Source: Campylobacter concisus
Lineage (GTDB): Bacteria; Campylobacterota; Campylobacteria; Campylobacterales; Campylobacteraceae
Assembly (NCBI RefSeq): GCF_015230015.1
Contig: NZ_JAAKZC010000006.1
Location: 61,682-125,681, forward strand
Direction: 5' to 3'
DNA: 64,000 nucleotides
Part shown: positions 9,167 through 18,569 of the stretch, one piece after another
How positions within the stretch are numbered: position 1 is the first letter of the stretch
Layout: each line of letters opens with the position of its first letter
Made by a program: the position numbers and the translations under genes
Notes under the pieces: model-generated
The model's database searches: none
Told to the model about the DNA's origin: nothing
The model's input: only the letters and a program-made list of their open reading frames with translations

Positions 9167-11185
9167 TTAAAAGCTGATCTCTTTTATATCAGCTACTTTT
9201 AATATCTCGCTATAAATTTGACCGATGATCGCGACGCGGTTATTTCGCACTTTCTCGTTTTCAACGTTTATCATAACTTTGTCAAAAAACTCATCTATCT
9301 GCGGCTTTAGTACAAATAGCGCTTTTAGTCTTGGCTCGTAGGCTAGGCTCTTATCAACCGCTTTAAATGCGTCATTTAAGGCCTTTTCAGCATCTATCTC
9401 AAAGAGGCTCTCATCGACCTTACTAAATTTATCATCTTTTATGATGTTTGCAAGGCGCTTAAATGTCGAGAAATTCTCTCTAAAATTTGGCTCACTTGAA
9501 ATTTTAGCAAGCGCCTCTATCATCTTAGTTAGCTCCAAGATATCTTTCTCGCCGCTTTTTATGCAAGCTTTTACTATAGAGGCGTTTGCGTCAAAGAAGG
9601 TATAGAGTCTATCAAGGATGAAATTTATAAGCACCTCAACGTCAAATTTCTTATACTCTTTTGCGATATCTTCTAAAATTTCTTTTACATTAAATTTCAA
9701 ATTATGCGCCAAAACGATCTTGATCACGCCATTTGCCGCGCGCCTTAGAGCGTATGGATCTTTCGTACCGCTTGGGATTTTGCCGATACTAAAAAGCCCC
9801 ATTAGCGTATCAAGCTTATTTGAAAGTGCCACAACCGAGCTAAAGACCTTACTTGGGCACTGTGCCTCCTCGCCGTCTGGCAAATACTGCTCTTTTATGG
9901 CTAGAACGACGTTTTCGTCCTCATTTTTAGCCTTTGCATAGTAAGCTCCCATGACGCCTTGAAGCTCGGTAAATTCATAAACCATCTGCGTTGTAAGATC
10001 AGCCTTGCTTAGCATCACAGCTCGCTCAAGCTTGGCTCCATACTCGCCAGCTTCTTTTTTCAGTATCTCATCATAGTTGTAAGCTAGTTTTTTAGCCACT
10101 TTTAGCTCTCTAAGCTCCTTTTCGTAGATGCTTCCAAGCTCTTTTAGGTAGGTTATATTTTTTAGTTTTTCTGGGCCAAATTCGTGCGCTAGGTCGCTTT
10201 GCCAAAAGAACATCGCGTCACTTAGCCTTGCTCTTAGCACCTTTTCGTTGCCCTTGATGATGAGCGAATAATCTTTTGTGATGGCGTTGCTAACGACAAC
10301 GAAGCCATTTGCGAGCTTGCTATCCTTAAAAACTGGGAAGTAGCGCTGATTTTCTTTCATAGAAGTGATGATGACCTCGCTTGGAACCTCCAAAAACTCC
10401 TCTTCAAACGAGCCAAGAAGCGCTGTTGGATACTCGGTGATCGCCACGACTTCAGCCAGCAGGTCTTTGTCGATCTCTATTTTTAACCCACTTTTTTGAC
10501 TGATCTTTTCAAACTCATCAAGTATGATTTTTTCTCTCTCACCTGCTTCAAGCACGACACCACGGCTCTTTGAGCCATCAAAATACTCTTTTATACTTGA
10601 AATTTTTATCATGTCGTAGCTAACGCTTCTGTGCGGATACGTAGAGTTGCCACTTGCCACGCCAAATTTATTAAATTTAATGACCTCGTCACCAAGAAAA
10701 CACAAAAACGATCTTATCGGTCGGATAAACTCAAACTCACCGTTGCCCCAGCGCATAGACTTGCCAAAACTAAGGCCCTTTAAAAACTCCTCAACCATGT
10801 CGCCCATTATCTTAGCGACTGGCTCACCCTTTACCTCTTTTTCGTAGTAAAGCACCTCTTTGCCGTCTATCTCTTTAAATTTAAGCTCGCTCTCATCTAT
10901 GCCACATTTACTTGCAAAGCTAAGTGCCGCCTTTGTAAAAGCTCCGTCTTTTAGTGCTACTTGCTTTGGCGCACCGACAAAACTAGCCACGCTATCTGGC
11001 TGAGACTGTGGGAATTTCTCATGGAAAAAGACCAAACGGCGCGGTGTGTAGTAAAATTTAAAAGGGCTTTTGATGTTATATTTTTCAAGCACAGCCTGCC
11101 ATTTAGCATTGATGTTTGGCAGCTCCCTTAAAAATGGTATCGCTGGAAGCTCCTCGACTCCGATCTCTAGTAACAACTCTTTCAT
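9167..11185 (-). CDS. glyS: Glycine--tRNA ligase beta subunit
   Basis: Beta chain of the bacterial heterotetrameric glycyl-tRNA synthetase; it carries tRNA recognition and works with GlyQ, which is not in this window. The 672 residues start MKELLLEIGVEELPAIPF, the family hallmark, and continue through YYTPRRLVFF, the YPHRSVSYD region, TEYPTALLGSFEEEFLEVP and an HD-like mid-section to a helical anticodon-binding-type C-terminus. Its ATG overlaps the stop of a 51-residue membrane peptide gene (ATGA), so it is translated downstream of it. Confidence 0.95.
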   Translation of the reverse strand: MKELLLEIGVEELPAIPFLRELPNINAKWQAVLEKYNIKSPFKFYYTPRRLVFFHEKFPQSQPDSVASFVGAPKQVALKDGAFTKAALSFASKCGIDESELKFKEIDGKEVLYYEKEVKGEPVAKIMGDMVEEFLKGLSFGKSMRWGNGEFEFIRPIRSFLCFLGDEVIKFNKFGVASGNSTYPHRSVSYDMIKISSIKEYFDGSKSRGVVLEAGEREKIILDEFEKISQKSGLKIEIDKDLLAEVVAITEYPTALLGSFEEEFLEVPSEVIITSMKENQRYFPVFKDSKLANGFVVVSNAITKDYSLIIKGNEKVLRARLSDAMFFWQSDLAHEFGPEKLKNITYLKELGSIYEKELRELKVAKKLAYNYDEILKKEAGEYGAKLERAVMLSKADLTTQMVYEFTELQGVMGAYYAKAKNEDENVVLAIKEQYLPDGEEAQCPSKVFSSVVALSNKLDTLMGLFSIGKIPSGTKDPYALRRAANGVIKIVLAHNLKFNVKEILEDIAKEYKKFDVEVLINFILDRLYTFFDANASIVKACIKSGEKDILELTKMIEALAKISSEPNFRENFSTFKRLANIIKDDKFSKVDESLFEIDAEKALNDAFKAVDKSLAYEPRLKALFVLKPQIDEFFDKVMINVENEKVRNNRVAIIGQIYSEILKVADIKEISF

Positions 11186-11337
11186 ATCTCACTCTTTTTA
11201 TTAAAATTTTCTCTTTTTTCTCTTATCATCTCTCTTGCTCTCTCCTTCTCTTGCGCCTGCAAAATGACGCCTCTTATCATAAATATCACAAATAAAACAA
11301 ACGCTGCGATCATAAAAATATCTAAAATTTGCACCAT
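11182..11337 (-). CDS. Small single-helix membrane protein (51 aa)
   Basis: A short gene whose start directly follows the stop codon of the endonuclease-like gene (TAG then ATG, no gap) and whose stop overlaps the glyS start (ATGA). The product has one membrane helix (about residues 4-22, LDIFMIAAFVLFVIFMI), then a charged tail rich in Arg, Glu and Lys (REMIREKRENF). This fits an N-out/C-in anchor with a helical cytoplasmic tail. Tight coupling on both sides argues that it is real. Function unknown. Confidence 0.7.
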   Translation of the reverse strand: MVQILDIFMIAAFVLFVIFMIRGVILQAQEKERAREMIREKRENFNKKSEI

Positions 11338-12732
11338 CTACTCCATAACGATCTCTTTTTCGTTTTTATAAATTTTCACCCTTGCCTGCTCAAAGCTATA
11401 CTCGCCATCTTTTAGCCTTTTTTTGCTATAAACTCTGATTTTGCCATGTGGTGTATACAAGTAGCCACTCTCTAGCTTGCCTGAAATTTTAGCGATCACG
11501 TCGCCACTTCTAGCCTCACTTAGTTTTGAGCTATCAAGTAAATTTTCACTCACATCTTTTGTGCCATGCTCATTTATGATCTCATAAGAGCTCACTTCAA
11601 GCGCCTCATTGTAAAATTTCACTCGCCTAATCAAAACGTCAAGCTCATCGCCCACGCCGACACTATTTTTAGGATCAAAAACGTAAATTCCACGGCGATT
11701 TTTCGAGATGATAAAGCCATGTTTATCTTTTAAGATGACAACGGCTCTTTCAACTAGCGCTGGTACATCCTCAGGATGCTCAAAAAGCGTCTCTATGTCA
11801 GCTTTTTTATAGTTTTGATCCTCTACTTTTTTAGCTTCTTTTTTTAAATTTTCATTTGCAAGCTTGCCACTTTTAGCAGGGCTCGGTTTGGTTGAGATTT
11901 TAAATTTAAGCGCAAAGTGATCTGAGTAAAGATCGCTCTTAGCAAAGCCATGCTCATCAACCACAAAGCTTGGCTTAAAGACCTCAAAACTGCCATCAAT
12001 GTAACTTAGATCGCCATTTGCCATAAAACTAGACGATAGCAAAACGTGATCAATGGCACGCTTTTTGCCATGGACTGCATGAGAGTATCTATCTTTTGGG
12101 GCTAAAAAGCTATAAAGATCGTAAAATCCACGAGTTGCGATGATATCGTTTAAGATGGATTTTTGCCCATAAGGTGAGTTAAAATCGCCCAAAACTATGG
12201 CGTTTTGCTCATCAATAAGAGCTGCCCTTAGCGTTCTTTCGGCCTTTTTTTGCATATTTATGCCGTTTTTATAAGCTGGGAAGTGATTAACAAAAATGCT
12301 AAATTTCTTACCCTCCACCTCAAAAACGACCTTTAAAATGTTTCTAGTTTTTACATTTGGCACTTCAAAAATTTCAATGCCATTTGGCTTTATCTTTGAC
12401 ACAATAGCCAGCCCAACTGGAGAGTTTTTTGCCTTGCTAAAGGCTATAAATTTATACTCACTGCCATTTACTAAAGCCTTTAAAACCTGCTCGTTTTCAA
12501 CCTCTTCAAGTGCGATGATGTCGGTATCTATGGCATCTATGACCTGTCTTGTTCTTTTTAGTTTTGAGCTAGCCACCTCGCAGTCCCACTTTGAAGTGCC
12601 AGATTTAAAGTCAGGATATTCGCTGCCATCATCCTTGCAGTCAAATAAATTTTGCACATTATAAGTTGCGATGCTTATATCGCTTGCAAACGCCATCAAA
12701 ACGGCAAAAACTAATGCAAAAAGCGCTCTCAA
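11338..12732 (-). CDS. Secreted endonuclease/exonuclease/phosphatase-family protein
   Basis: A 464-residue protein with a signal peptide (MRALFALVFAVLMAFA, 1-16), so the Mg-dependent catalytic domain would act in the periplasm or outside. Conserved EEP positions are visible: ATYNVQNLF (about 22), LEEVEN (about 76), VNHFPAYKNG (about 148), LGDFNSP (about 182), KRAIDHVLLS and YSDHFALKF (about 270). The last 150 residues are a separate beta-rich part (VERAVVILKDKHGFIISK to the end) that resembles an OB-fold/SH3-like add-on. Substrate could be DNA, RNA or a phospho-ester. Its start overlaps the trmL stop by four bases. Confidence 0.8.
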   Translation of the reverse strand: MRALFALVFAVLMAFASDISIATYNVQNLFDCKDDGSEYPDFKSGTSKWDCEVASSKLKRTRQVIDAIDTDIIALEEVENEQVLKALVNGSEYKFIAFSKAKNSPVGLAIVSKIKPNGIEIFEVPNVKTRNILKVVFEVEGKKFSIFVNHFPAYKNGINMQKKAERTLRAALIDEQNAIVLGDFNSPYGQKSILNDIIATRGFYDLYSFLAPKDRYSHAVHGKKRAIDHVLLSSSFMANGDLSYIDGSFEVFKPSFVVDEHGFAKSDLYSDHFALKFKISTKPSPAKSGKLANENLKKEAKKVEDQNYKKADIETLFEHPEDVPALVERAVVILKDKHGFIISKNRRGIYVFDPKNSVGVGDELDVLIRRVKFYNEALEVSSYEIINEHGTKDVSENLLDSSKLSEARSGDVIAKISGKLESGYLYTPHGKIRVYSKKRLKDGEYSFEQARVKIYKNEKEIVME

Positions 12733-13208
12733 ACCTCGCTCCTAAAGTCGAATTTAGAGATGTTTTGTCTGATCGCCTCATATGCGATGATGCCAGCACT
12801 CATGGCTAAATTTAAGCTCCTGCCCTCTTTTCCCATCGGGATCGTTATGGCATTTTTAAAATTTATATCCATAAATTCCCTTGGCAGCCCAGTGCTCTCT
12901 CCGCCAAAAAATATAAAATCTCCTGGCTCAAATTTAGCGTCGTAGTAAAGCTTATTTGTCTTTGTCGTAGCAAAGAAAAATCGCTCTTTATGGCTTAAAT
13001 TTGTCTGTAAAAACTCATCTAGGCTCTCCCAAATTTTTGGATCTAAAATTTTCCAATAATCAAGCCCAGCGCGTCTAACAGCCTTTTCGCTCAGGTCAAA
13101 CACGGTTGGCTTAACGATGTGTAGCTTCAAATTTGCATTTACGCACATTCTGCCGATAGCTCCGGTGTTTTGCGGTATCTGAGGATGGACTAGGACTATG
13201 TTAAACAT
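12729..13208 (-). CDS. trmL: tRNA (cytidine/uridine-34-2'-O)-methyltransferase
   Basis: A SPOUT methyltransferase that 2'-O-methylates the wobble base of certain tRNA-Leu species using SAM. At 159 residues it is the compact TrmL type without extra RNA-binding domains. Motifs: NIVLVHPQIPQNTGAIGRMC (3-22, motif 1), FFGGESTGLP (about 99-108, motif 2) and SLNLAMSAGIIAYEA (about 128-142, motif 3), which form the deep trefoil knot. It precedes the endonuclease-like gene with a four-base overlap. A TAGAAT box near 13252 on the minus strand may be its -10. Confidence 0.92.
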   Translation of the reverse strand: MFNIVLVHPQIPQNTGAIGRMCVNANLKLHIVKPTVFDLSEKAVRRAGLDYWKILDPKIWESLDEFLQTNLSHKERFFFATTKTNKLYYDAKFEPGDFIFFGGESTGLPREFMDINFKNAITIPMGKEGRSLNLAMSAGIIAYEAIRQNISKFDFRSEV

Positions 13209-13306
13209 AAATTTATTTTTGCCTTAAAAAGTGTTATAAACTGCCTTATTCTAGCCAAAATGGGCTTTTAAGAGTTTTAAAATTTAAATTTTATTTATCT
13301 ATAAAT

Positions 13307-14473
13307 TTAGCGTTTTGCAAGAGTTTCAAGGTGCTTTTTGATAGCAAGCAACTGCCTTCGTTTTATCTCAGCGGCGATCATCTCATTTTTAAAGCCAGCC
13401 GCCAAGATCTCGCTCACACCAACCTTTGCGTCAAATTTAGCCTCATAAACTCCAAGCTCTTTTGCACGCTCTATGCGTTCATCGTTGTAAGCTCCCAGCC
13501 ATGATTTTAATGGCATATTTAGCGCGATTTGTAGCATCTCTGCGTCACTTGGCATATCTTTAAAATATGGCTCTTTTAAGATAGAAAAATAGCTCTTTGG
13601 CAGGCGCATTTTCTCTAAAATTTCCTTTGCGTCAAGCTCAAATTTACCAAAAAGCATATACAAAAACAGCCTCTCATCATCTACGAAATTTCTAGCGCTC
13701 TTTAGCTCAGACAAAAACTCATTATTTTCACAAATTTGCACGCCAAAAATTTGCTCAAAAAGAGAGAGTGCAAAAAGATAAAACGCCCCTTTTTCAAGAT
13801 GCTCTGAGCGAAAAAATTTAATGAGCTCGGTATTTATCCTATCCTTACTTAGATGCGCTAGATCAAGCGTTTTCATAAGCTCTAGCGTCTCGTCAGCTAT
13901 GCTAAAACCAAGCCTAGCGCTAAACTGCACGCCACGTAGTACCCTTAGTGGATCTTCTTTAAATTTCTCACTATCGATGTGCCTTAGCGTCTTGCTATCA
14001 AGGTCCTTTTTGCCGCCATGAAAGTCTAAAATTTCGCCGTTAAAGATATTCATCATCATGGCATTTACCGTAAAATCACGCCTAAGACTAGCAAGACTTG
14101 GATCATTTATGTAGCTTACGGCAAAGTCTTTGTGAGAATTTCCAGTCTTGCTCTCGCTTCGTGGCAGCCCAAGGTCGTAGTTTTTGTATTTGTAGATGAA
14201 GTAGCTTTTGCCAACACCACTAGCTCTTATGCCGGCCATCAGCTCGTCAAATTTGAGAGGCTCGATGTCATAAACCTCGATGTCATAATCATAAATTTCT
14301 CGCCCCAAAAGCGCATCTCTCACGCAGCCACCTACTAGATAGACGCGCTTGCTAAAAGGGGCAAATAGCGATCTAAAGAAGTCTAGCTCGCTATTTTTGT
14401 AAATTTCTGTCCCAGTTTTTACCTCAAATTTATTATTTTGAGAGATTTTGTAGTCTATTTTCGATGTTTGCAA
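13307..14473 (-). CDS. cca: CCA tRNA nucleotidyltransferase / poly(A) polymerase family
   Basis: Adds or repairs the CCA end of tRNAs (or adds poly(A) in close relatives). The class II nucleotidyltransferase core is clear: KRVYLVGGCVRDALLGREIY with the catalytic D-x-D in DYDIEVYD (about 60), then RRDFTVNAM (about 134), and DSEKFKEDPLRVLRGVQFSAR for primer and nucleotide recognition. The rest is helical. The marked start is a TTG that overlaps the preceding CiaD-like gene by many bases and lacks a good SD, so the true start is uncertain. C. jejuni has the same ciaD-cca order. Confidence 0.88.
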   Translation of the reverse strand: MQTSKIDYKISQNNKFEVKTGTEIYKNSELDFFRSLFAPFSKRVYLVGGCVRDALLGREIYDYDIEVYDIEPLKFDELMAGIRASGVGKSYFIYKYKNYDLGLPRSESKTGNSHKDFAVSYINDPSLASLRRDFTVNAMMMNIFNGEILDFHGGKKDLDSKTLRHIDSEKFKEDPLRVLRGVQFSARLGFSIADETLELMKTLDLAHLSKDRINTELIKFFRSEHLEKGAFYLFALSLFEQIFGVQICENNEFLSELKSARNFVDDERLFLYMLFGKFELDAKEILEKMRLPKSYFSILKEPYFKDMPSDAEMLQIALNMPLKSWLGAYNDERIERAKELGVYEAKFDAKVGVSEILAAGFKNEMIAAEIKRRQLLAIKKHLETLAKR

Positions 14474-14858
14474 GGGTAAATTCTAAAAATTTAGTCGTTA
14501 GCTCTAGCCTTTGGCCAAGGTCTTGCTCGCTAGTTTGTTTAAGCCCTTCAAAAAGCACTTCTATGCGCTCAGCAAGGTTTGCTAAGAAAATTTCCTCCTC
14601 GCTTATCTCTCTGCTCTTTGGTGAAATTTGCGCCACCTTTGGCTCTGGCTCGATTTGCGCACTTGACACGCTTTGCACACTTGCTTCAAGCTCTGGCTCA
14701 TCAGCCACCTCTTGCTCACTAGCCTCCATAGCCAAAAGCTCTTTTTTTAAATTCTCCCTTTCAAGCTCCTCTTGCTTTTTGTTTTGCAGCGCCTCTATCT
14801 TCTCAAGCTCGGCGCTAACCTCACTAATGGCCATCCTAGCGATATCATCAAGCTTCAT
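14433..14858 (-). CDS. ciaD: CiaD-like protein
   Basis: A 141-residue acidic, mostly helical protein that I match to Campylobacter invasion antigen D from its start ([20 protein letters not shown]), its conserved tail (ERIEVLFEGLKQ, then FLEFTLANIENRLQNL), and its position before cca. The middle (about 45-85) is low-complexity Glu/Pro/Ser. In C. jejuni CiaD is a flagellar-exported effector; whether this divergent protein is secreted is not shown. I chose the ATG at 14858 because it overlaps the upstream stop (ATGA); a GTG at 14873 is possible. Confidence 0.65.
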   Translation of the reverse strand: MKLDDIARMAISEVSAELEKIEALQNKKQEELERENLKKELLAMEASEQEVADEPELEASVQSVSSAQIEPEPKVAQISPKSREISEEEIFLANLAERIEVLFEGLKQTSEQDLGQRLELTTKFLEFTLANIENRLQNLSK

Positions 14859-15100
14859 AATCTTATCAACCACCTTTTAAATTCATTTATCTCTTCGTCA
14901 CTTTTCATCCTGATAAAAAACTCTTTCATCTGCTCGTTTTTTATCGCGCGCTCCTTGCGAAGTCCGCTCAGGCGGTTTATCGCGCTAAGGGCGTCCTTGT
15001 TTGACGGGTCTTGTTTTAAGATGTTCTTGTAAATTTCAAGCGCATCGTCTTTTAGCCCTTGAGCCTCGTAGATCAGTGCTTCAGTGATTGTGTTTTTCAT
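14855..15100 (-). CDS. Small TPR-like protein
   Basis: An 81-residue protein whose first half fits one tetratricopeptide repeat ([20 protein letters not shown], then [17 protein letters not shown]) followed by a basic helical tail. A gene of this kind lies before ciaD in C. jejuni. It overlaps the leuB 3' end by 20 bp and its stop overlaps the ciaD-like start, so it sits inside one leu-to-cca transcription unit. Probably a protein-protein adaptor; partner unknown. Confidence 0.7.
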   Translation of the reverse strand: MKNTITEALIYEAQGLKDDALEIYKNILKQDPSNKDALSAINRLSGLRKERAIKNEQMKEFFIRMKSDEEINEFKRWLIRL

Positions 15101-16163
15101 TTTTGATAAATCCTGCTATCACGTCGCCTATCTCGCTTGTTGAACAAATTTCAACTGCGTTAAAAGCGGCGATATCTTTTGTTCTATATCCCTTTGCAAG
15201 CGCTGTTTTTACGGCACTTTCTATCGCGTCCGCTGCCTCGCTCTCGCCAAATGCGTATCTTAGCATCATCGCTGCGCTTAAAATGGTCGCGATCGGATTT
15301 GCTATGCCCTGCCCTGCGATGTCTGGAGCTGAGCCGTGAATAGGCTCATAAATTCCCACTTTGCCGCCCATGCTAGCACTTGGTAGTAGGCCTATCGAGC
15401 CACAAACCATACTCGCTTCGTCGCTTAAGATGTCGCCAAATAAATTTTCAGTAAGTATGACGTCAAAATTTGCAGGCGCTCTTACTAGCTGCATCGCTGC
15501 GTTATCGACATACATAAAGCTAAGCTCTACTTCAGGATAGCTCTTCGCCACCTCGCTAGTCACCTCACGCCAAAGCTGGCTTGTCTCAAGCACGTTTGCC
15601 TTATCGACCATGCAGACCTTTTTCTTGCGAAGTATAGCCGTCTCAAAGGCGATCTTTGCGATGCGCTCGATCTCAAATTTAGTATAAACCATCGTGTTAA
15701 ACGCTCTATCTTCGCCTTTTTCACGTGGCTTGCCAAAGTAAAGCCCACCTGTTAGCTCACGCACCACGACAAAATCAACTCCCTTTAAAACCTCTGGCTT
15801 TAGCGTGCTAGCATCAACTAACTCGTCAAAGATGATGGCTGGGCGTAAATTTGCGTATGCCTCTAGCTCTTTTCTTATCTTTAAAAGCCCACTTTCTGGC
15901 CTTAGGTGTCTTGGCAGGCTGTCCCATTTCTCGCCGCCGATCGCTCCAAAAAGCACAGCGTCGCTATTAAGTGCTGATCTTAGCGTCTCATCTGGCAGTG
16001 GCTCGCCAAAAACGTCGTATGCTGCGCCACCCATGAGCTTGTAGTCGTACCCAAATTTCATACCAAACTCGGCACTTACAACGTCTAAAACCTTTATCGC
16101 CTCGTCGATGATCTCAGGGCCGATGCCATCGCCTTTTATAACGCAAATTTTATAGTTTTTCAT
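15081..16163 (-). CDS. leuB: 3-isopropylmalate dehydrogenase
   Basis: Oxidatively decarboxylates 3-isopropylmalate in leucine synthesis, with NAD. The 360 residues match the family: [20 protein letters not shown] at the start, [15 protein letters not shown] (about 97), [16 protein letters not shown] (about 135), [13 protein letters not shown] (about 219), [13 protein letters not shown] (about 244, Mg-binding Asp residues) and [18 protein letters not shown] (about 276). leuD lies 9 bp upstream; leuA and leuC are not in the window, so the leu genes are split here. Confidence 0.97.
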   Translation of the reverse strand: MKNYKICVIKGDGIGPEIIDEAIKVLDVVSAEFGMKFGYDYKLMGGAAYDVFGEPLPDETLRSALNSDAVLFGAIGGEKWDSLPRHLRPESGLLKIRKELEAYANLRPAIIFDELVDASTLKPEVLKGVDFVVVRELTGGLYFGKPREKGEDRAFNTMVYTKFEIERIAKIAFETAILRKKKVCMVDKANVLETSQLWREVTSEVAKSYPEVELSFMYVDNAAMQLVRAPANFDVILTENLFGDILSDEASMVCGSIGLLPSASMGGKVGIYEPIHGSAPDIAGQGIANPIATILSAAMMLRYAFGESEAADAIESAVKTALAKGYRTKDIAAFNAVEICSTSEIGDVIAGFIKNEKHNH

Positions 16164-16172
16164 CGCCGCTCC

Positions 16173-16658
16173 TTAGTTCATCTTCGCTTTTGCGTACTCG
16201 ATAAGGCCGCCAGCGTTTAAAAGCTCTTGCATAAATGGCGGAATAGCGTTAAATTTATACTCTTTTTTTGTGCTTTCATCTATGATGACGCCGTTATCTA
16301 CGTCAATCTTTAGCGTGTCGCCCTCGTTTATCTCATCACTCTCTTTTATCTCAAGTATCAAAAGCCCTGTGTTAAAGCTATTTCTATAAAAAATTCTCGC
16401 AAAGCTTTTTGCCACAACAGCCGCTATGCCAGCCTCTTTTAGCGCTAGTGGGGCGTGCTCTCTTGAGCTTCCGCAGCCAAAATTTTCACCAGCTACGATG
16501 ATGTCGCCTTTTGCTATTTTAGAGCTAAATTTAGGATCGGCGTCTTCCATGATGTGCTTTGCTAGTTCTTTTTCGTCTGAAGTGTTTAAATATCTTGCGG
16601 CGATGATGATATCAGTGTCGATGTTATCGCCAAATTTCCAAACTTTGCCTTGTTTCAT
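16173..16658 (-). CDS. leuD: 3-isopropylmalate dehydratase small subunit
   Basis: Small subunit of the isomerase that turns 2- into 3-isopropylmalate; it needs the iron-sulfur LeuC subunit encoded elsewhere. I placed the start at 16658 (MKQGKVWKFGDNIDTDII), which has AAAGG upstream and matches family N-termini; the frame is open 14 codons further. The product is 161 residues with the swivel-domain motifs DTDIIIAARYL, GENFGCGSSREHAP and the FARIFYRNSFNTGL patch. It leads leuB with a 9-bp gap. Confidence 0.96.
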   Translation of the reverse strand: MKQGKVWKFGDNIDTDIIIAARYLNTSDEKELAKHIMEDADPKFSSKIAKGDIIVAGENFGCGSSREHAPLALKEAGIAAVVAKSFARIFYRNSFNTGLLILEIKESDEINEGDTLKIDVDNGVIIDESTKKEYKFNAIPPFMQELLNAGGLIEYAKAKMN

Positions 16659-16756
16659 TTTTAACCTTTTGTTGTGTAAATTTGGGCTGATTTTAACCAA
16701 AAGAAGCTAAATAAATAATCAAAAAGCCAAATTTAGTGCGCCAAAAAGCCCTAAAT

Positions 16757-17650
16757 TTAAGCCTTTGCCCTTTGTAAAATTTCTTTCATCTCATCTTCAC
16801 TAAGTGGCTCAACAAGCACGTTTGCAGCGTCGATGAAGTGGTACTTTTCTTTTGGTAAATTTGCCATGAAAGCTCCATATTCACACTCATCAAGCACGTG
16901 AGCGTCACTATCATCCACACCCACAACTAGCGTAAGCACCCAGCGCGAGACCTTGCGATCTCCAAGCGCTTCTTGTGCCTGCCACGACGGAGATGGAGCA
17001 TAAGGCAAGATGGTCGGCAAATTTTCACTAAGCGTATATGCGCCAAAGATTTCGTTGCCGTCTTTGTCTTGATAGAGGTGCTCTTTTGCGCTGTATGCGT
17101 CAAGATACTGCACCCGTCTCATCATCTCATCAAATTTAGCCGCAGGACTGACACTTGCAAAGATTTCATCTACCATAACCGCGTCAAACGCCACGTCTCG
17201 CTCCACGCCAGAGATGTAAAGAGTTTGATTTTTCTCTTTTATATCTTTTAACGCTTCAAGCCCCCACATGATGTCAGCCTCGTAGTCAAATTTTAAAATT
17301 TGCTCACTATCATAAATTTTTTCGTTGTCGCACTCTATTTTTGAGCCAGTTTGAGCCGAGAGCTTTGAGAGTAGCGAAAGTGCGATCTGCCAGTCGCCGA
17401 CGCCACTTGGAGTATAAACACGCACGATATAGCAGCCATCCTCGTAGTTTAGCTCAAAGCCACGAGCGCTCTTTTGCCACACGCCTGCTATCATCACGTC
17501 AGCGCCAAGCTCATTTGCGCTTGGCTCCTCTTGCGCACTGTTAAAAAAGAAAAGCCCCTCAACAAGCCCTGAAATTTCACGCTCGCTTAGCGCCTTTGCA
17601 TATCCGCCAAGTAGCTTCTTTTTATTTTTTACACTAAATGTCAAACTCAT
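16757..17650 (-). CDS. Unknown protein, possibly DUF4299
   Basis: A 297-residue soluble protein without signal peptide or membrane segments, starting MSLTFSVKNKKKLLGGYAK. I do not recognise a catalytic motif. The overall look (acidic, mixed alpha/beta, a repeated aromatic/acidic tone such as YTPSGVGDWQIAL and LDECEYGAFMANLPKEKYHF) reminds me of the DUF4299 family, but this is from memory and unsure. It is 10 bp downstream of a LysE-type exporter gene, so the two may share a message. Confidence 0.5.
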   Translation of the reverse strand: MSLTFSVKNKKKLLGGYAKALSEREISGLVEGLFFFNSAQEEPSANELGADVMIAGVWQKSARGFELNYEDGCYIVRVYTPSGVGDWQIALSLLSKLSAQTGSKIECDNEKIYDSEQILKFDYEADIMWGLEALKDIKEKNQTLYISGVERDVAFDAVMVDEIFASVSPAAKFDEMMRRVQYLDAYSAKEHLYQDKDGNEIFGAYTLSENLPTILPYAPSPSWQAQEALGDRKVSRWVLTLVVGVDDSDAHVLDECEYGAFMANLPKEKYHFIDAANVLVEPLSEDEMKEILQRAKA

Positions 17651-17660
17651 AAATTCTCCT

Positions 17661-18260
17661 TTATCTAAATAGTAAAAGCACGCCGATAGTGCAAACTATG
17701 ACGGCGGTGCAAATTTCAAGTAGTCTTAGGTGCGTTTGTAAAAATTTCTTTAGCATAGCTCCACCAAGTGCGTAGATATTTAGAGCTAAAAACTCGATAA
17801 AAACGAGCGTTACGGTGATCACGCACATACGAGCTAGGCTAAAAGGGGCGTCTTTGTCTAAAAATGTAGGCAACAAGGCTGAGAAAAATATCCACGCCTT
17901 TGGGTTTGAGACGCTAACGATGAAGCCATTTATAAACATCTGCTTTTTGCTTGGCAAATTTGAGACATTTGTGATGCTAAGCTCGCCCTTGCCAAAAAAG
18001 AGCATAGCACCAAGATAGAGCATGTAAAGGCCTGCGATGATATTTAGCGCCTTAAATGCATACTCAAAATGATGTAGCACCGCGCCCACGCCCAGCATAC
18101 AGCTAAATGAGACAAAAGCGATCGCCAAAAGCTGCCCAGCCATCACAAAAAACGAGTGTTTGTAGCCAAAGCTCATACCAACGCTCATCGCATAAGTCAT
18201 GTTAATACCTGGCATCATCGAGATCGGAAAAATCGTGACAAAAAAGAGCAAGAAATTCAT
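17661..18260 (-). CDS. LysE/RhtB-family amino-acid exporter
   Basis: A 199-residue inner-membrane protein with about six helices and the family start pattern: FFVTIFPISMMPGINMTYAM (about 6-25, the P-G-P/P-G-x region) and VSVSNPKAWIFFSALLPTFL (about 115-134, the conserved N-P-K-A/x-W). Such proteins export amino acids or derivatives by proton exchange. The substrate is not predictable here. An unknown gene follows after 10 bp; a 309-bp gene-free stretch lies upstream. Confidence 0.85.
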   Translation of the reverse strand: MNFLLFFVTIFPISMMPGINMTYAMSVGMSFGYKHSFFVMAGQLLAIAFVSFSCMLGVGAVLHHFEYAFKALNIIAGLYMLYLGAMLFFGKGELSITNVSNLPSKKQMFINGFIVSVSNPKAWIFFSALLPTFLDKDAPFSLARMCVITVTLVFIEFLALNIYALGGAMLKKFLQTHLRLLEICTAVIVCTIGVLLLFR

Positions 18261-18569
18261 GAAGCGCCTTAAAAATTTAGTGAAATGCTAAATCAAAATC
18301 TATAAATTTATGATAAAAAGAACAGTAAGGCGGTAAATTTAGTAAATTTGCTAGCGCACTATCTTTGATTGTGACAAAATTTAGCATTTGACACTTGGGG
18401 CTTTTACAAATTTAACCCAGACTTTATCTGCCAAATTTAACCTTCACGCTTTTAAATTTAGCAGTTCGCTAAAATTTGAGCTATAAAATTTATATAAAAG
18501 CAAGGTGCGAGTTCATATCTGCCTTGTGGCTAGGTGCTTGCAAAACGGCAAATTTATAAATTTAGAAAT
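18261..18569. other. Gene-free stretch dense in AAATTT
   Basis: No gene or clear RNA seen in 309 bp between two minus-strand genes. It must hold the LysE-type gene promoter and the end of the DUF1877 message. By eye I count 13 AAATTT hexamers, far above chance. No strong terminator hairpin stands out. Confidence 0.6.
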
